A stretch of 64,000 bases of DNA from Tigriopus japonicus (GCA_010645155.1 JAAGOF010000064.1:199123-263122), one strand, 5' to 3'. Shown: positions 1 to 10,690, counted from the first letter of the stretch. Notes: generated by a model from the letters alone, not told the origin. A program made the numbers and translations.

Positions 1-2700
1 CATCTCATATGCTTCTTTTATTCGTCTTCTATGCTTCTAGATTATACTATACTTCCAAACTACCTTAGCAACCGACCTATTGTTTATTTCTAGTTTGGAC
101 GACTGATTTGATACATTTATAATAGCACAGTTCAGTGTCAAAGAGAGTGAAATGCTTGCTTAAAGATGGTCAATTATCTAGTGCAGTGTTGCTGAAAACA
201 TATCACCTCACAACGAGACTAGTTTGAAATGGTGTGATCATATTGAATGGGTCTCTTTTAACATTTGGTTTCATTGGCATTTGAATCTCAAAAGTACTTT
301 TTGTGACAAAATTGTTGACATGCCTTGAAATTTTTGACCAACACTTGTGTAGTTGACCACCATTATCTCAGAAAGAAAATAACTTGCAAGAAAGATGCAT
401 CAGTTCGCCCGTCAAGATCGGTGATGATTTGTTTGCCTTCCTTGTCAATTAGTGTGATTGTTGGCAAAATTTTGAAGTCAAATGAAGTTAATCCAAGCTA
501 ACCAAAAACACAGGGGTGCCAAATTAAAGCTCATGTTCAAAGGCTCAAAAGCTGATTTAAAGTGATTTAAAAACGCTAAGTAAATATTATTGAATATTGT
601 TTGCCATTATTTCCAAATCCCATACAAGTGTGACCTTATGAAAGGCACCTTTGATTTCCCTTCAAAAAGCTCAACTTGCCACATCAGTACATAGACACGG
701 TGTTCCGAATGGTTTTTTAGGTTTGGATCGAAATACCCAATGACATCTTGGCATTTTTTGGACCCACAATTCAATGGGAAATACCTTTACTTTTATTGTA
801 TTATATCAGTTTAGGTCCGGGGAAAAAGTTATTTACCTGAAATCTATGAATTATAACACATTTTGATGAACTATGCAAGACATATTTAGAGAACTGAATT
901 CAAATTGAATATAAATAAATCAGCAACTGAGTTAATTCAGTTTGAATGGTCCATTTTGACCTCAAAAAGCCGAAAAACGCTAGTTTTGTCAAATTGGAAC
1001 TGTAAAACAAAACAAAAAAACAAATTCCCAAAGATTTCGTATAATTTATTAATGTCGCGAAAAAACATGATTTATTTAAGTTTTGAAGTTTATGTCAAAA
1101 AAGCGCAAAATAAAATATAATATCACTTAAAATGCACTTAAAACAAGATTTTTGTAAAACACATTCAATAAATATTATGTATTCAATAAATAAAGTACAT
1201 TGTGGAAGGTGTTCTGCAAAAATTACTATAAATATGTCTAACAGATTCATATTCAAATTTATGATTTCTTGACAGACCATGTTCAAAATGGACTAAAATC
1301 GAAACTTGAAACATCAACCGATTTTTCAAAATTTCTAACTTTTACTCAACTTTGAGTGTCCTTGACGTTGCAAAAGATTTTCTAGCAAAATGTATTTTTG
1401 CAGATTTTTTTTGTGGACATGGCGTTCTAAACGTCTTTCATACTCACAAAATATCTTTCAAACAATCAGATAATTACATCGGGGTCTTACGGGTCCTAAG
1501 GGTAATTCGTCGCAAAAACCTCAACTGAAAAAATCATCGGCCAAGTCTTTCAAAAGAAGAAAGATAAATTGAAAAAGTTGAAGAGCATGTTGTCTATATC
1601 AATCAGGCAATTCAAAGGCAAGAAAATGTAACAATGCACCAAATGTCGACCAAAAAAATGAAAATAAATTGAATGGATTTCCATGAAAAAAACGCCCGTG
1701 TTTTGATCTTCACTCTTACTAACGTGGTTGTTATTTGTTCACTTTTTAAACGTCAGTTTATGGCAAGAGGCAAATCTGATGTCTATGAACAACAAAATAG
1801 CAGAAAATAAACTTAAAAGACAAAAACAGAAAATGTCCGTCAGTACTAATCCCGAGTTCTACGTATGAATCAGCAACCAACTCTTGAACTGATTTGACGC
1901 TAATGTTCAAGATTAAATTCAAGCTAGCTATTACTCTAATTATTCCATCCCTTCGTATCAACAATTTTCCCCGAAAACGTATACTTGCCTCCAGAATTAT
2001 TAGATTGAGCACATTAACATTCGCCGACATAACTCTCTGACTGTTAAGGCATAATTTGCAATTTAGACTAAACCGAATACTCACAAGAAAAAAAACTTAC
2101 TTAAAAAATATGTCAAGTTCTTTTCAGGACATAGAGGATCCTTGAATCGTTTGCCCTGAAATCTGTCCCACGTGGCACTCTGAAAAACTAAATTTGACAA
2201 ATGTAGCATCCTCTTCGACTGCCTTGAACGGTCCATGCTGGAGAACACATGCTCTCACATTTGTAGGAAACTAAATTTACATTTCTTCTTTATTATTTGA
2301 CCCTTTGTTGTAAAATTTGCTACCTCCACTCTCCTCAGTAGCTGGTCCTCTTACAACATTTCAGAAAGGATAGACAAACTATATGGTCTTTTAACGAGCA
2401 ACGGTCGCCGTGCTAATTCAGCTCCCAAAATTTCACCCTGACACAAATGTGTCCGAGTTATGCTCGGGTTCATGGGTTCGATCCCAGGTTTCCCCCCTCC
2501 CCACCCATGTCTAGTGGATACTCTCGACTCGAATGGCGCCAAACCAAACCCAGATGGATCCCTCTGTACACATTTTATAAAAATTAAATGTACTCTCTAT
2601 ATATTCGAACTTCATGTATCGTATTATTGTATCCAATGAGAAATATCTCGCAATAAAGATAATTATTAAAATATGGCAGGTGGACCTACGTACTTGCAAT
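1..2700. other. AT-rich gene-free flank
   Basis: I see no supported gene here; the short ORFs lack any recognisable domain. Bases 41-80 nearly match 4755-4790 on the same strand, so the left edge carries a fragment of a dispersed repeat. A lone RNA polymerase III B-box-like string, GGGTTCGATCCC, lies near 2474, but no convincing A box precedes it. Confidence 0.6.
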
Positions 2701-3113
2701 ACAGCTAAAAGCTGATGGGCTCGAGAAGATTTTGATTTGCCTTTTTAGTCAGCCAGCCCAGATTGGTGAATCGATCTGACGTCTGACTTGGGTTACCTGG
2801 ACACTCTCAAGGTATTCAAAATGAAATGCTCCAATCAAGATGTAATTGTGTGGATTTTTTCGCTCAATCTGATGGTTAGTTCCTGGACAAAGGGATCTTA
2901 GAAGATCAATCAAACCCTTTCAAGCATGTACAGCCTATCCTTACTTTCAAAATACATGATTCCTTGACCTTGAAGGACCCTTAGCCCCAGTCCTGCATGG
3001 TCCTGACCTTCTTGAGCCCCAAGACTTCAAACATTTGCATTCAAAACCATGATCCAGGATATAATGCTCATATTTTTCACTTGTTTTGTTTTGCCAAGGA
3101 CTCGTGATTTCTA
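2701..3113 (+). repeat. dispersed repeat, left inverted partner, part 1
   Basis: This stretch matches the reverse complement of about 54890-55250 with many substitutions and small indels, for example around the shared words for 'cttgaccttgaaggaccctta' and 'cttcttgagccccaagactt'. The match stops near 3113 and resumes near 4150. About 1.04 kb was therefore inserted into this copy, or lost from the other. No coding function was recognised. Confidence 0.75.
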
Positions 3114-3515
3114 AAGTGAACTTAGCCTGAAGCTGAAAAGTCAAAAAACCTCTGTGTGACCAAAAGTGAAAATTCCCTGCCATCCTATCAGGTTTCTTTT
3201 TAAACCAAACATTGCCGAGTCTGTATACGAACCAAAGTACCATCATGAGAAAGCCATCCTATGATGCAAAAAGGACTCAATGTTCCAAAAAGATGCGACT
3301 CATTGCATCATGCAAGAACAGTAGGCTGCGCCTTATTTGACTATATAAGACCATGTTCCTACTGAATAAATAGCAGTCTTTTGACACTTGTCCCACCGTT
3401 GGTCGACAGTTGATCACTTGTTCCATCCTTAGTTGCATTCTCCTTATTTCTGACTAAGTCTCGGGTCCAAGTTCTCACCGAACTAGATCGAGCAATACAT
3501 GGCGATCGTGACAAG
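3114..3515 (+). mobile_element. probable LTR remnant with leader
   Basis: A TATA box (TATATAAG, 3342-3349) is followed at once by AATAAA (3365-3370), a compact arrangement typical of retrotransposon LTRs. TGGCGATCGTGACAAG at 3500-3515 resembles the tRNA primer-binding sites that follow Ty3/gypsy 5' LTRs. The LTR start is not resolved, no second LTR or gag is visible, and the LINE fragment follows within about 110 bp. It is best read as an insertion remnant inside the older repeat. Confidence 0.4.
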
Positions 3516-3623
3516 TTGATCCAATACAAGTCTCCTTCTCCCATGTTGTTTTTGACTCTGAACCACACCTAATGGTTTTGATTATGGCACACAGAAAGTC
3601 AACTTTTTAACCAATTTGATTTT

Positions 3624-4137
3624 ACTAGGAGCATCACAGGAATGAGAGAGCTCTCGTATTGGGAGAGGCTCAAGATGTTAGGGCTATACAGTACTCAGAG
3701 AAGGTATGAAAGGTATCTGATACTGTATGTTTTCAAGAGCATTCATGGGCTCTGTCCTAACCCAGGCTTTGAGATCAGTTGCAGCGATCGCAGAGGTTTT
3801 ACGTGCGTTCTGAGAGCACCTCCAAATCCTAAGGAATCAAGGCTAGTTCGAACAATGAAGTGCTCCTCTCTTCTTTATCGGGCTCCTTCATTGTTCAATT
3901 TGTTGCCTATTTGCCTTCGTCGGGAATATGTAGGAGCTGCTCCTATAACAGCATTTAAGGCAGGATTGGACAAATTTTTGAATACTGTTCCTGACCAACC
4001 CACTATACAAGGGTTGTATAGATCTGCCAACAGTAACTCATTGGTAGATCAAATTTCATATAAACATTAATTATTGAAACTATATTAATGAGTAACTCTC
4101 TTTACAGGGAATCCCCTTTCTTGTNNNNAAAAAAAAA
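3624..4137 (+). mobile_element. LINE (non-LTR retrotransposon) 3' end
   Basis: The ORF at 3642-4070 (142 codons from its first Met) reads as the extreme C-terminus of a Jockey/CR1-type reverse transcriptase polyprotein. The diagnostic part is RELSYWERLKMLGLYSTQRR followed by a YxxLYVFKSIHG segment, and coding similarity begins a little before the Met at about 3624. The RT catalytic YxDD domain is absent, so the copy is severely 5'-truncated. The ORF is followed by about 60 bp of 3' UTR and an A-run broken by four N. The tail word 'ctttacagggaatc...cttgt' recurs in the SINE at 53.7 kb and near 15.58 kb. Confidence 0.8.
4125..4128. other. assembly gap (four N)
   Basis: Four undetermined bases sit directly before the LINE poly-A run. 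Homopolymer length there is probably unresolved. Confidence 0.98.
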
Positions 4138-4149
4138 GATTTGCTTTTT

Positions 4150-4750
4150 TACTCTCCAAACAAGAATTGTTCCAATTACAATGCGGATCAGATTTCTGAT
4201 CTGATCCAGACCCATCAAAAGTGCCTTTAAATAGTCATAGCCAACAACATCTCTACCTTGGGCAAGGTTTTTTTTCAAAGTGAGACTTCTCGTTGCTTCA
4301 TTTTCCTATGGAAATGGTACCTGCATTGTTGAGGCATTGAAGAGTATGGAAAAAGAGTAACACTCCAGATACCACCACAGATACTTTTATTTAGCATTGT
4401 TTCACAGAACTTGTACCAATGGGTGGAGCAAGATTCTATCTATGTATTGTATATTATATATGTATTATATTTATATGTATACTGTAATGAGAACCAAAAT
4501 CGTTTGGAGAGCTGACTGTCAAACGTTCATGAGACAAGTAGAAAGGATGCTGGGACCTCCAAAACCAAGGTGGAGAACATCCAGTCATATAAATATTAAC
4601 ACAAGAAGACTGAATGGATTCTTTCAAGACGCATGTTCAATTTTTTACCCATTAATCAAGAATAAATCAAGTTGTGTCAAAATCTGGCTTAGGCCTCAAA
4701 CCATTTTTTTCAGAAATCAGAGTTCGTGTCCACCCCTGTTAGGGGTCCTT
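4150..4750 (+). repeat. dispersed repeat, left inverted partner, part 2
   Basis: This continues the repeat begun at 2701 and matches the reverse complement of about 54290-54880. Shared landmarks are the 'gatcagat..ctgatcc' motif near 4185, 'tttagcattgtttcacagaa' near 4390, 'caaacgttcatgagac' near 4520 and 'gagttcgtgtccacccct' near 4720. An ORF at 4397-4858 spans it but has no recognisable domain. Confidence 0.75.
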
Positions 4751-5399
4751 GCTCTACTATACTTCCAAACTATCTCAACAACCGACCTACACCTATTCTC
4801 TTTCTACATTGAGCAGAGCATTTGGTACGTATTTCTTTGCTCGTTTATTGTTACTTAGGAAGTTCTTAAAATCTTAATCGCTTTGATTACAATATATCTC
4901 GCATAAATTTGAGAAATTTATTAAAATTTTGAAATTTTGAATTTGCTGATTATTTCTGGCAACATTTTTTAGTATATTGAACTTTGGCGAACTGATCTTT
5001 TTCCTAAGTAGCGTATGCCAATTTTTCCAGATTTTGTTCACTCTTTTTTGTTCAAGTGGTCAGGTTTCTTCACAAGCAAAAGGTCAGTAAAATTCGTCTT
5101 ACTTGACAGCGTTTTTCGTCAAAACTCCCTTTGTGCATCAGTTTACGTGGCCTTTAAGCTTTGTTTTCCTTTTACCCGAGTTTCGTACTGTTATTTTCGT
5201 TCAGTTTCTTCGTCTTTCTTTCTTGTCTAACTCATTTAACACTTTTATTCGTCAAAAATAATTGAGTGGCTCACGTGGCCTTTAAGCGTGCACGGGCCCT
5301 CTACTCCGTTAACCCTAAAATCGTACTGTCAGCTGTTGCCGGTGGCGTGTTTCATCTCGATCCTCTTCCTCCTCTGCCGCATTCTCGTCCGTCTTTCCT

Positions 5400-5650
5400 C
5401 TGTTGCAACAGCTCTTCCTCTTAGAACGGGCTGGTGTGATGACGTCACACGCTGATCGAATGCGGGTGGACCGAGCACGCCAGCACGCCGGCCGTCCTGT
5501 GTTGGTCTTGTCAGCTGTTCCCGGAAAAGGAGGAAGACTGGCCTTGGAGCGAGATCCGGTGTGAACCAGTTCGAGGGAGAGCCCTGATTGGTCAAGAGCC
5601 TCGAGCAACAGCTGACCGGGTATAAAAGCGTTTGGCGGGCTTTTTCAGAA
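5400..5650 (+). promoter_or_regulatory. candidate RNA polymerase II core promoter
   Basis: A consensus cAMP-response element TGACGTCA lies at 5440-5447, an inverted CCAAT box (ATTGG) at 5587-5591 and a TATA box (TATAAAAG) at 5621-5628, with CAGCTG E-boxes around them. The spacing predicts initiation near 5650. The local base composition is far more GC-rich than the surrounding DNA, which suggests a true promoter island or a recently acquired sequence. Confidence 0.55.
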
Positions 5651-5766
5651 CCATTTGACGGGTTTCCGTCCGAGGAGAGAGGTCGCCCCGATCTGGTCCC
5701 GACGTCCCGCCCCCTTTTCGCCATTTCCTCGGAATTTTACGGTCAGTTCTCAGATTTTCTTTTAGC

Positions 5767-5979
5767 ATGAGGTGCTTTGCGGTACGCCATTGCTACCGTA
5801 AGGCCGTGGGCCGCATGTTGGGTCTCTTTCGGCGGGTAATCCGATGTTTTCGGCGTCTCGTCGAATTACTTCGGCAAGTTCCCCGTCGATTGAGAGGGTG
5901 TGCCCATGACCTTTGCATGGACCTCATGGTCTATTCTTTGGCTTGCGTGGCGAGGTGCATTCTTAGAATTATTCTTTGA
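5767..5979 (+). CDS. small Arg/Cys-rich hypothetical protein
   Basis: This 70-codon intronless ORF starts about 140 bp downstream of a well-formed TATA box and is the first long ORF after the predicted start site. The product is strongly basic in its first two thirds (clusters such as RRLRG and FRRLVELL) and ends in a hydrophobic segment rich in Cys, Leu and Ile, so an amphipathic or membrane-associated peptide is conceivable. I recognise no family. GC content here is much higher than in flanking DNA, which by itself lengthens random ORFs, so coding status is uncertain. Confidence 0.3.
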   Translation: MRCFAVRHCYRKAVGRMLGLFRRVIRCFRRLVELLRQVPRRLRGCAHDLCMDLMVYSLACVARCILRIIL

Positions 5980-6077
5980 ACTACCCCGCCTGGAAAGCCA
6001 AAGAATTTACCCTTTCTAAACTACTTTTTTCATTTTCCCCTTTTTCTCTCTAATATTTTAACACCTAAACACTTTTC

Positions 6078-6250
6078 ACCCCTTAATCTAACAATAGTTC
6101 TCTTTTCAGATAAATTTTTACCCTCCTAATCTTACAATAACTCTTCTTCCGGATTAACTTTTACCCTCCTAATCTAACAATACTTCTCTTTTCAGATAAA
6201 CTTTAACCCTCCTAATCTAACAATACTTCTTTTTTTCAGAAAAAAATACA
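6078..6250 (+). repeat. 43-bp tandem minisatellite, four units
   Basis: Units begin at about 6078, 6121, 6164 and 6207 with the core CCCTCCTAATCTAACAATA, giving an exact 43-bp period between the last three. Most units carry a pyrimidine run ending in TTTTCAG, which mimics a 3' splice acceptor. The last unit degenerates into A-rich sequence. Confidence 0.85.
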
Positions 6251-6292
6251 AAAACACAAAAAAACTATAAAAGACCAAAAACCCAAAAAAAA

Positions 6293-6309
6293 GGTGGCCT
6301 CTGGCCACC
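6293..6309 (+). other. perfect 7-bp-stem hairpin
   Basis: GGTGGCC-TCT-GGCCACC is a perfect inverted repeat preceded by an A-run. It lies 44 bp before a second hairpin. If transcribed from the promoter at 5621 it would sit in the 3' region of that transcript. Confidence 0.6.
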
Positions 6310-6352
6310 ACCAAATATTTCACTTTGAGTATTAAAAAGCAACAAAATCTAA

Positions 6353-6368
6353 GGCCTTTTTCAAGGCC
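6353..6368 (+). promoter_or_regulatory. histone-type 3' stem-loop look-alike
   Basis: GGCCTTTTTCAAGGCC has the geometry of the metazoan replication-dependent histone mRNA 3' element: a 6-bp stem opening with GG and closing with CC around a four-base TTTC loop, 16 nt in all. No histone gene lies upstream, and the usual ACCCA 3' flank is replaced by AAAGC. It may be a coincidental hairpin or the processing signal of an unrecognised transcript from the 5.3-6.4 kb island. Confidence 0.3.
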
Positions 6369-6369
6369 A

Positions 6370-7143
6370 AAGCTTTTCTAAAACTTTTTTGCAGGGTTTG
6401 ATTGTGAGGTTATCATCTCCAGTGATGTGGATTGACGAATTGATTAAGCTTTTCTCATGGAATCTTGCAGAATTCGGAGGAGGGTGTTCCATCATTGACA
6501 TCGGCATTGGATCTCCGTTGTAATCAGGATCAATTTGGAAAATCCCTTCAAGACGTACGTATCATCATTCATGAGTAATCCTTCCTCATGGCTTGGATTG
6601 TCTCTGAAGATTGGTAATCGAACTCAAAAATCAACGTGAAGTTCCAATCCAGGGACATTTGATCCGAAGAAAACGAAGGCAACACTTTGATTCGCATGGA
6701 GGCCCTTAGATTGATACGTTGTGAACAACATGAAACCTGCCGGTCTGATGCAAGCTCATTGACCGTCTTTCACACTAGTATTTATACCTGAGCTTTGCTG
6801 TAATAAGAAAGCAAAAATAAATGTCTAAAAAAGAAGGAAAAAACATGTCTCCCATCTAGTTTTCATTCACTGCCGGCTTTAGTTTCACTGTTCGACCAAC
6901 GATTTCCAGCTTTCAGCGTTTTGACGGAGCTTCTGACCATTACCTGTGCCGTACTTATACTCAAGCACTCATTAAACGTAAAGGTTGGAAACCATTTATT
7001 TCAGAATCGTCGAAACGGCATACAAAAGAAGAATCCAAAAGTACAAGGAAGAGAGCAAAGAAGAAAACATTGAGAACGCACAAGGGAATTGATGATGAAC
7101 ACAAAGAGAGCATGAAAGGGAAATTATCAGAATTAAATTATAA
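6370..7143. other. gene-free stretch, may include gypsy LTR
   Basis: No supported gene. On the minus strand this lies downstream of the gypsy polyprotein. An AATAAA word near 7000 on that strand could be the LTR polyadenylation signal, but I could not find the far LTR edge or a second LTR. Confidence 0.4.
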
Positions 7144-7161
7144 GAACATCACACCTCCCCC
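7144..7161 (-). other. gypsy polypurine tract and 3' LTR start
   Basis: On the minus strand a purine run GGGGGAGG (7161-7154) is followed immediately by TGTGATGTTC (7153-7144). This is the arrangement expected at the polypurine tract/3' LTR boundary of a Ty3/gypsy element. It lies just past the polyprotein stop near 7172. Confidence 0.55.
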
Positions 7162-7171
7162 AAATCTCAAT

Positions 7172-9220
7172 TTACAAAGGACATTGGGATTGACATTTAA
7201 AATGAACAGTTTTCTTCTTGAGGCGAGAACTTTGTCTTGGTTCAATGGCTTCGGATTGATTCATTGGCTTCACCAGAATTTCATCACTCGGGTTGAAGGA
7301 ACTAATCCGACGTAAAAATCTATTATTACGGATATAACGGCGAGATCCACTTTGAACTACATATGACCTCCCATTATCTCGTACCGATTGAATCATGCCA
7401 ACTCTGTCCCAAACTTTCGAATGAGGATCCTGGATCCGCACTTGATCACCAACACTCAAAGGCTTTGATATACGAGCACTTTGATCATAATGATCCTGAT
7501 CGATCTGATGCTCTGAACATCTCTTCTTCAATGCACGATCAAGTTCACTGGACTCGAGCATCAGAAAATTTGATGAGTGAGCTGATACACGAGTTCAAAG
7601 ACTTCGACCGAACAACCACTGAGCAGGGGATAACCCATCTTCTCGAGGAATATTCCTCCATTCCAGGAGAGCTGCATCTGTTGCAGGATGCAGAATGATC
7701 TAGGCGGTTATTTATCCAGTTCTTTTTAGCTAGATCTTTTAACATTTTGACGGCAGCCTCAGCATGTCCATTGGATTGAGGATAATATGATAAACTGACA
7801 ACGTGTTTGATGTTCTCATTACGACAAAATTCCAAAAACTCAGCCGAAATGAACTGTGGCCCACCATCGGTCCGGATATTATCAGAATCCCGAACATCGC
7901 AAAGATCCGTTTCATGGCTCTCACAACCTCCGAAGTTTTTTTTGCCTTGCCAAACGAATCAAAACATCTAATCGTTAATCACCGATGTCTTTCAGGCAGA
8001 TTGGTCTTGGAGACTGAATCATCTTGTAAGGCGTCCAGTAACGCCTCGTATTCTGGATCATCCTTGGTAGCACTCTTGAGGACATCCAGAGCAGGATCAG
8101 CACTAAGTTCATGAGCTTCCATCGCACTCTCAATTACTCCTCTGACGTGGAAATCACGTTCAGAATCATCCTCTCCCCCCTCAGGATCCTCAACAGGGGC
8201 TCTGCTTAGCGCATCGGCAATATAGTGGGATGCCCCTTTAGACCATTCCAGACGGAATACATATGGTGCCAACTTCTCCTTTAAACGTTGGAGTCTCGGA
8301 TTTTCCACGGCATCAAGCGACATTCCGTTCATAATTGGGATCAAGGGCTTATGATCCGTTATCACAACAAATGATGCGGCACCCAAAAGGTACACGCGGC
8401 ACTTCTGAACAGCCCACACAATGAATGAGTGTAATCGAACAAATTCAGCTGGGGATTCTGGGGCCAAAATGGCTAGGGATGGGTCAGAAGTTTTGGACAT
8501 TTCCTAGTTTTAGTTTGTTACGTGAGGAAAAAATCTTATTTCAATTGATTGTCAAAATGAAGAAAACACATTGGGCCCACGAATGTTGATTAAGATTTAT
8601 GGAGGGTGAGTCTTGACTCTGACGCATCCCTAGCCATTTTGGCCCCAGAATCCCCAGCTGAATTCGTTCGATTAAACTCATCCATTGCCAACAGCTCCTA
8701 CTCGCAAACGGCATATCGGGATTCCGTATCTGATATGAAGCGAGATCCACATTGGACCATTCTCCAATCAGGTTTCTTGGTTCCATGATCTTGCATCAGG
8801 GCGAATCCAAGTCCCTGCAATCTTGACGCATCAGTCAAGAGCCTGATCGGTAGAGCTGGATCGAAATGACATAAGATAGGAGTGGACGACAATGAGGAAC
8901 AAGCTTCTTTGAAAGCCGGCGTGTGGACGTCGTCCAACCACTGGAATATGTTCTTGGATGACAACAACGGTCTCAATGGGAGAATTGCCTTGGTCACATT
9001 TGGACTGAAAGATCCCAACTGGTTCACCAATCCGAAAAATGCACGGAGATCAGTAATGTTGGATGGTTGTGGGAAATTACGAATTGCGGCCAACTTGGCC
9101 GGATCTGGGCGAATTCCGTTTGCACTGATCTCATATCCAACATAATAAACTGTACGTCTCCCAAAAAACGAACTTCTTTGGAGATACCGTGATTTTATGC
9201 TCCCTGCAACGTTCCAACAT
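7172..9220 (-). pseudogene. degenerate Ty3/gypsy polyprotein (RT-RNaseH-integrase)
   Basis: Reading leftward on the minus strand, fragments appear in the canonical order. The end of reverse transcriptase (CREHKITVSPKKF, then VGYEISANGIRPDPAKLAAI) spans 9210-8950 and the RT connection with the start of RNase H (LLTDASRLQGLGFALMQ) 8950-8698. RNase H follows (ITDHKPLIPI ... IADALSRAP, 8430-8200), then the second half of the integrase core (SYYPQSNGHAEAAVKMLKDL, near 7770) and its C-terminal SH3-like region (7500-7280). The integrase zinc finger and first catalytic Asp are missing. There is a frameshift near 9160, a TAG after RYAVCE, and a 261-bp insertion in RNase H. The RT catalytic YxDD is absent because the element is cut at about 9215. 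It is non-functional. Confidence 0.85.
8423..8683. mobile_element. 261-bp foldback/MITE inserted in gypsy RNase H
   Basis: The two ends form a terminal inverted repeat of about 64 bp with only four mismatches; the shared core is AATTCAGCTGGGGATTCTGG. Removing 8423-8683 plus one AT duplicate restores an uninterrupted ELLAIVWAVQKCR reading of the RNase H region. This fixes both borders and indicates a 2-bp AT target duplication inside CAATTG. The roughly 130-bp centre has no coding potential. The superfamily is not assigned. Confidence 0.8.
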
Positions 9221-10060
9221 AAAGCCTTTTAAGCATCAGAAGAAACAACTACTTTCCGAGGCCACACGAGCAAAAAGGTGCGAAAGATCGAAAATTCTTC
9301 TGGATTGGTACGCTCAAAACCCAGAGGTCATTGTGCTCTTCACCAATGAGAAGCTTTTTGAGGCCACCAAAAAGTTTAATCCTCAAAACAATCAAATCAT
9401 GGCCAAAAGTTCATCTAGCTTCCCGGACGACGTAAGAAATGTGTACCATGTCCAAAAACCGACTTCGGTGATGGTATGGGGAACTGTAGCCTCAAACGGC
9501 AAAAAGTCTCCCCTCTTTCGCATCCCAGACGGCGTGAAGATCAAAAAGACAGTCTACATTGACTTCTTGCAATCAAACGTGATGCCATGGATCCAAGCTG
9601 AATTTGCCGGGCTTCCAGTATGTTTCCAGCTAGATGGAGCCCCCGACCATTCTGCCAGAATTGTTCGAGAGTGGTGCAAAGACAACTTCCCACACTTCTG
9701 GAGAAAAGAAATGTGTCCTCCTTCATCACCAGATTGCAACCCTCTTGACTTTGCCATGTGGGGGAGGGTTCAAAAGACAGTCAATTATACTCCTAGACCT
9801 AACAAGGACTCTGATGGTTGCTGCAGATGTCGCATGGGACGCAATTTCGGACGATGTGGTGCGTATTTCCTGTGCCAGTGTTAAAAAGAGACTCAGAGCC
9901 CTCATTCAAAAATGGGGCGGTTATTTTAAATGAAATCGTTTGATGATGAATGATTCATATCAAGCTTCAAAAAGTTAAACAAGAAAATTTCAATATATGA
10001 TACGGGATTTGATTTATAGCTACATTTCGATTGGACACTAAATTAGGACCACCCTGTATA
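9214..10060 (+). pseudogene. mariner/maT-type DD37D transposase, truncated and dead
   Basis: The ORF at 9189-9884 enters transposase at about 9214 (KPFKHQKKQLLSEATRAKR). The first catalytic position reads FTNEKLF, where families have Asp, so Asp has become Asn. The second (FQLDGAPDHS) and third (SSPDCNPLDF) Asp are present with 37 residues between them, placing it in the DD37D (maT/mori-like) group. A frameshift near 9800 moves the C-terminus (WDAISDDVVRISCASVKKRL) into the frame ending at 9933. The N-terminal DNA-binding half and 5' terminal repeat are gone, replaced by gypsy RT on the other strand. The 3' end is probably AGGACCACCCTGTATA at 10045-10060. Confidence 0.8.
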
Positions 10061-10690
10061 TAGGATATGTTGACACTTTTTTGCAAATATTTATCCGGAC
10101 CCTAATGATGAGTAAACGAAAGTTTAAGTAAATAAAATTGTGTAAGTAATATATTGAAAAAAAAACTTTTTGGTGATAATAATGACCAATGTTTTATGAG
10201 AAATAATGTGTCCTAGTTCTTGTCGAAAAAGTGTGATATCTTCAAATTAAAACCATTCCTCAAATATGGCAAAACTCGCTTGCTTGTGTGCAGGGTGACC
10301 AAATTTCCTTGTCTACTTTATTTTTCATTGGTCTTATTCCAAATTGCCCAAAACCCTTCCTGTAGTTTTAATATTTAGATCTATTTATGCTCTCTCTCTG
10401 TAATAGTTCACATTTTAGCTCTATATTTGTCATACAAGCAATCTTGGCTATAGAACTATAAAGTCTTGAAAAGTTAGTCACGTTGTTTTCAGGGTAGGTT
10501 GGTCACACTCGTAAACGCCCTGGTCACATTCGACGAAGGTCCAGTCCGGACTCCGGAGAAGTACATACAAAAGTTTCATAACATTGACTTTACACCATCC
10601 GAAGTCTGACTAGACAGTCCAGTCGGACATCGGACATTTTTGGCAAACGTTTCGTAACATAGGCCCCAGGTAGCATTTTAATGTGTTTCA
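10061..10690. other. gene-free spacer
   Basis: AT-rich sequence with no supported gene or repeat structure. Confidence 0.5.

Noticed and set aside
2462..2490. tRNA-like B box GGGTTCGATCCC on the plus strand
   Set aside because: No matching A box at the right distance and no acceptor-stem pairing, so neither a tRNA gene nor a SINE is called.
5315..5724. Minus-strand ORFs of 97 and 131 codons opposite the promoter island
   Set aside because: They overlap one another in different frames in GC-rich DNA and lie across a plausible plus-strand promoter; no domain is visible.
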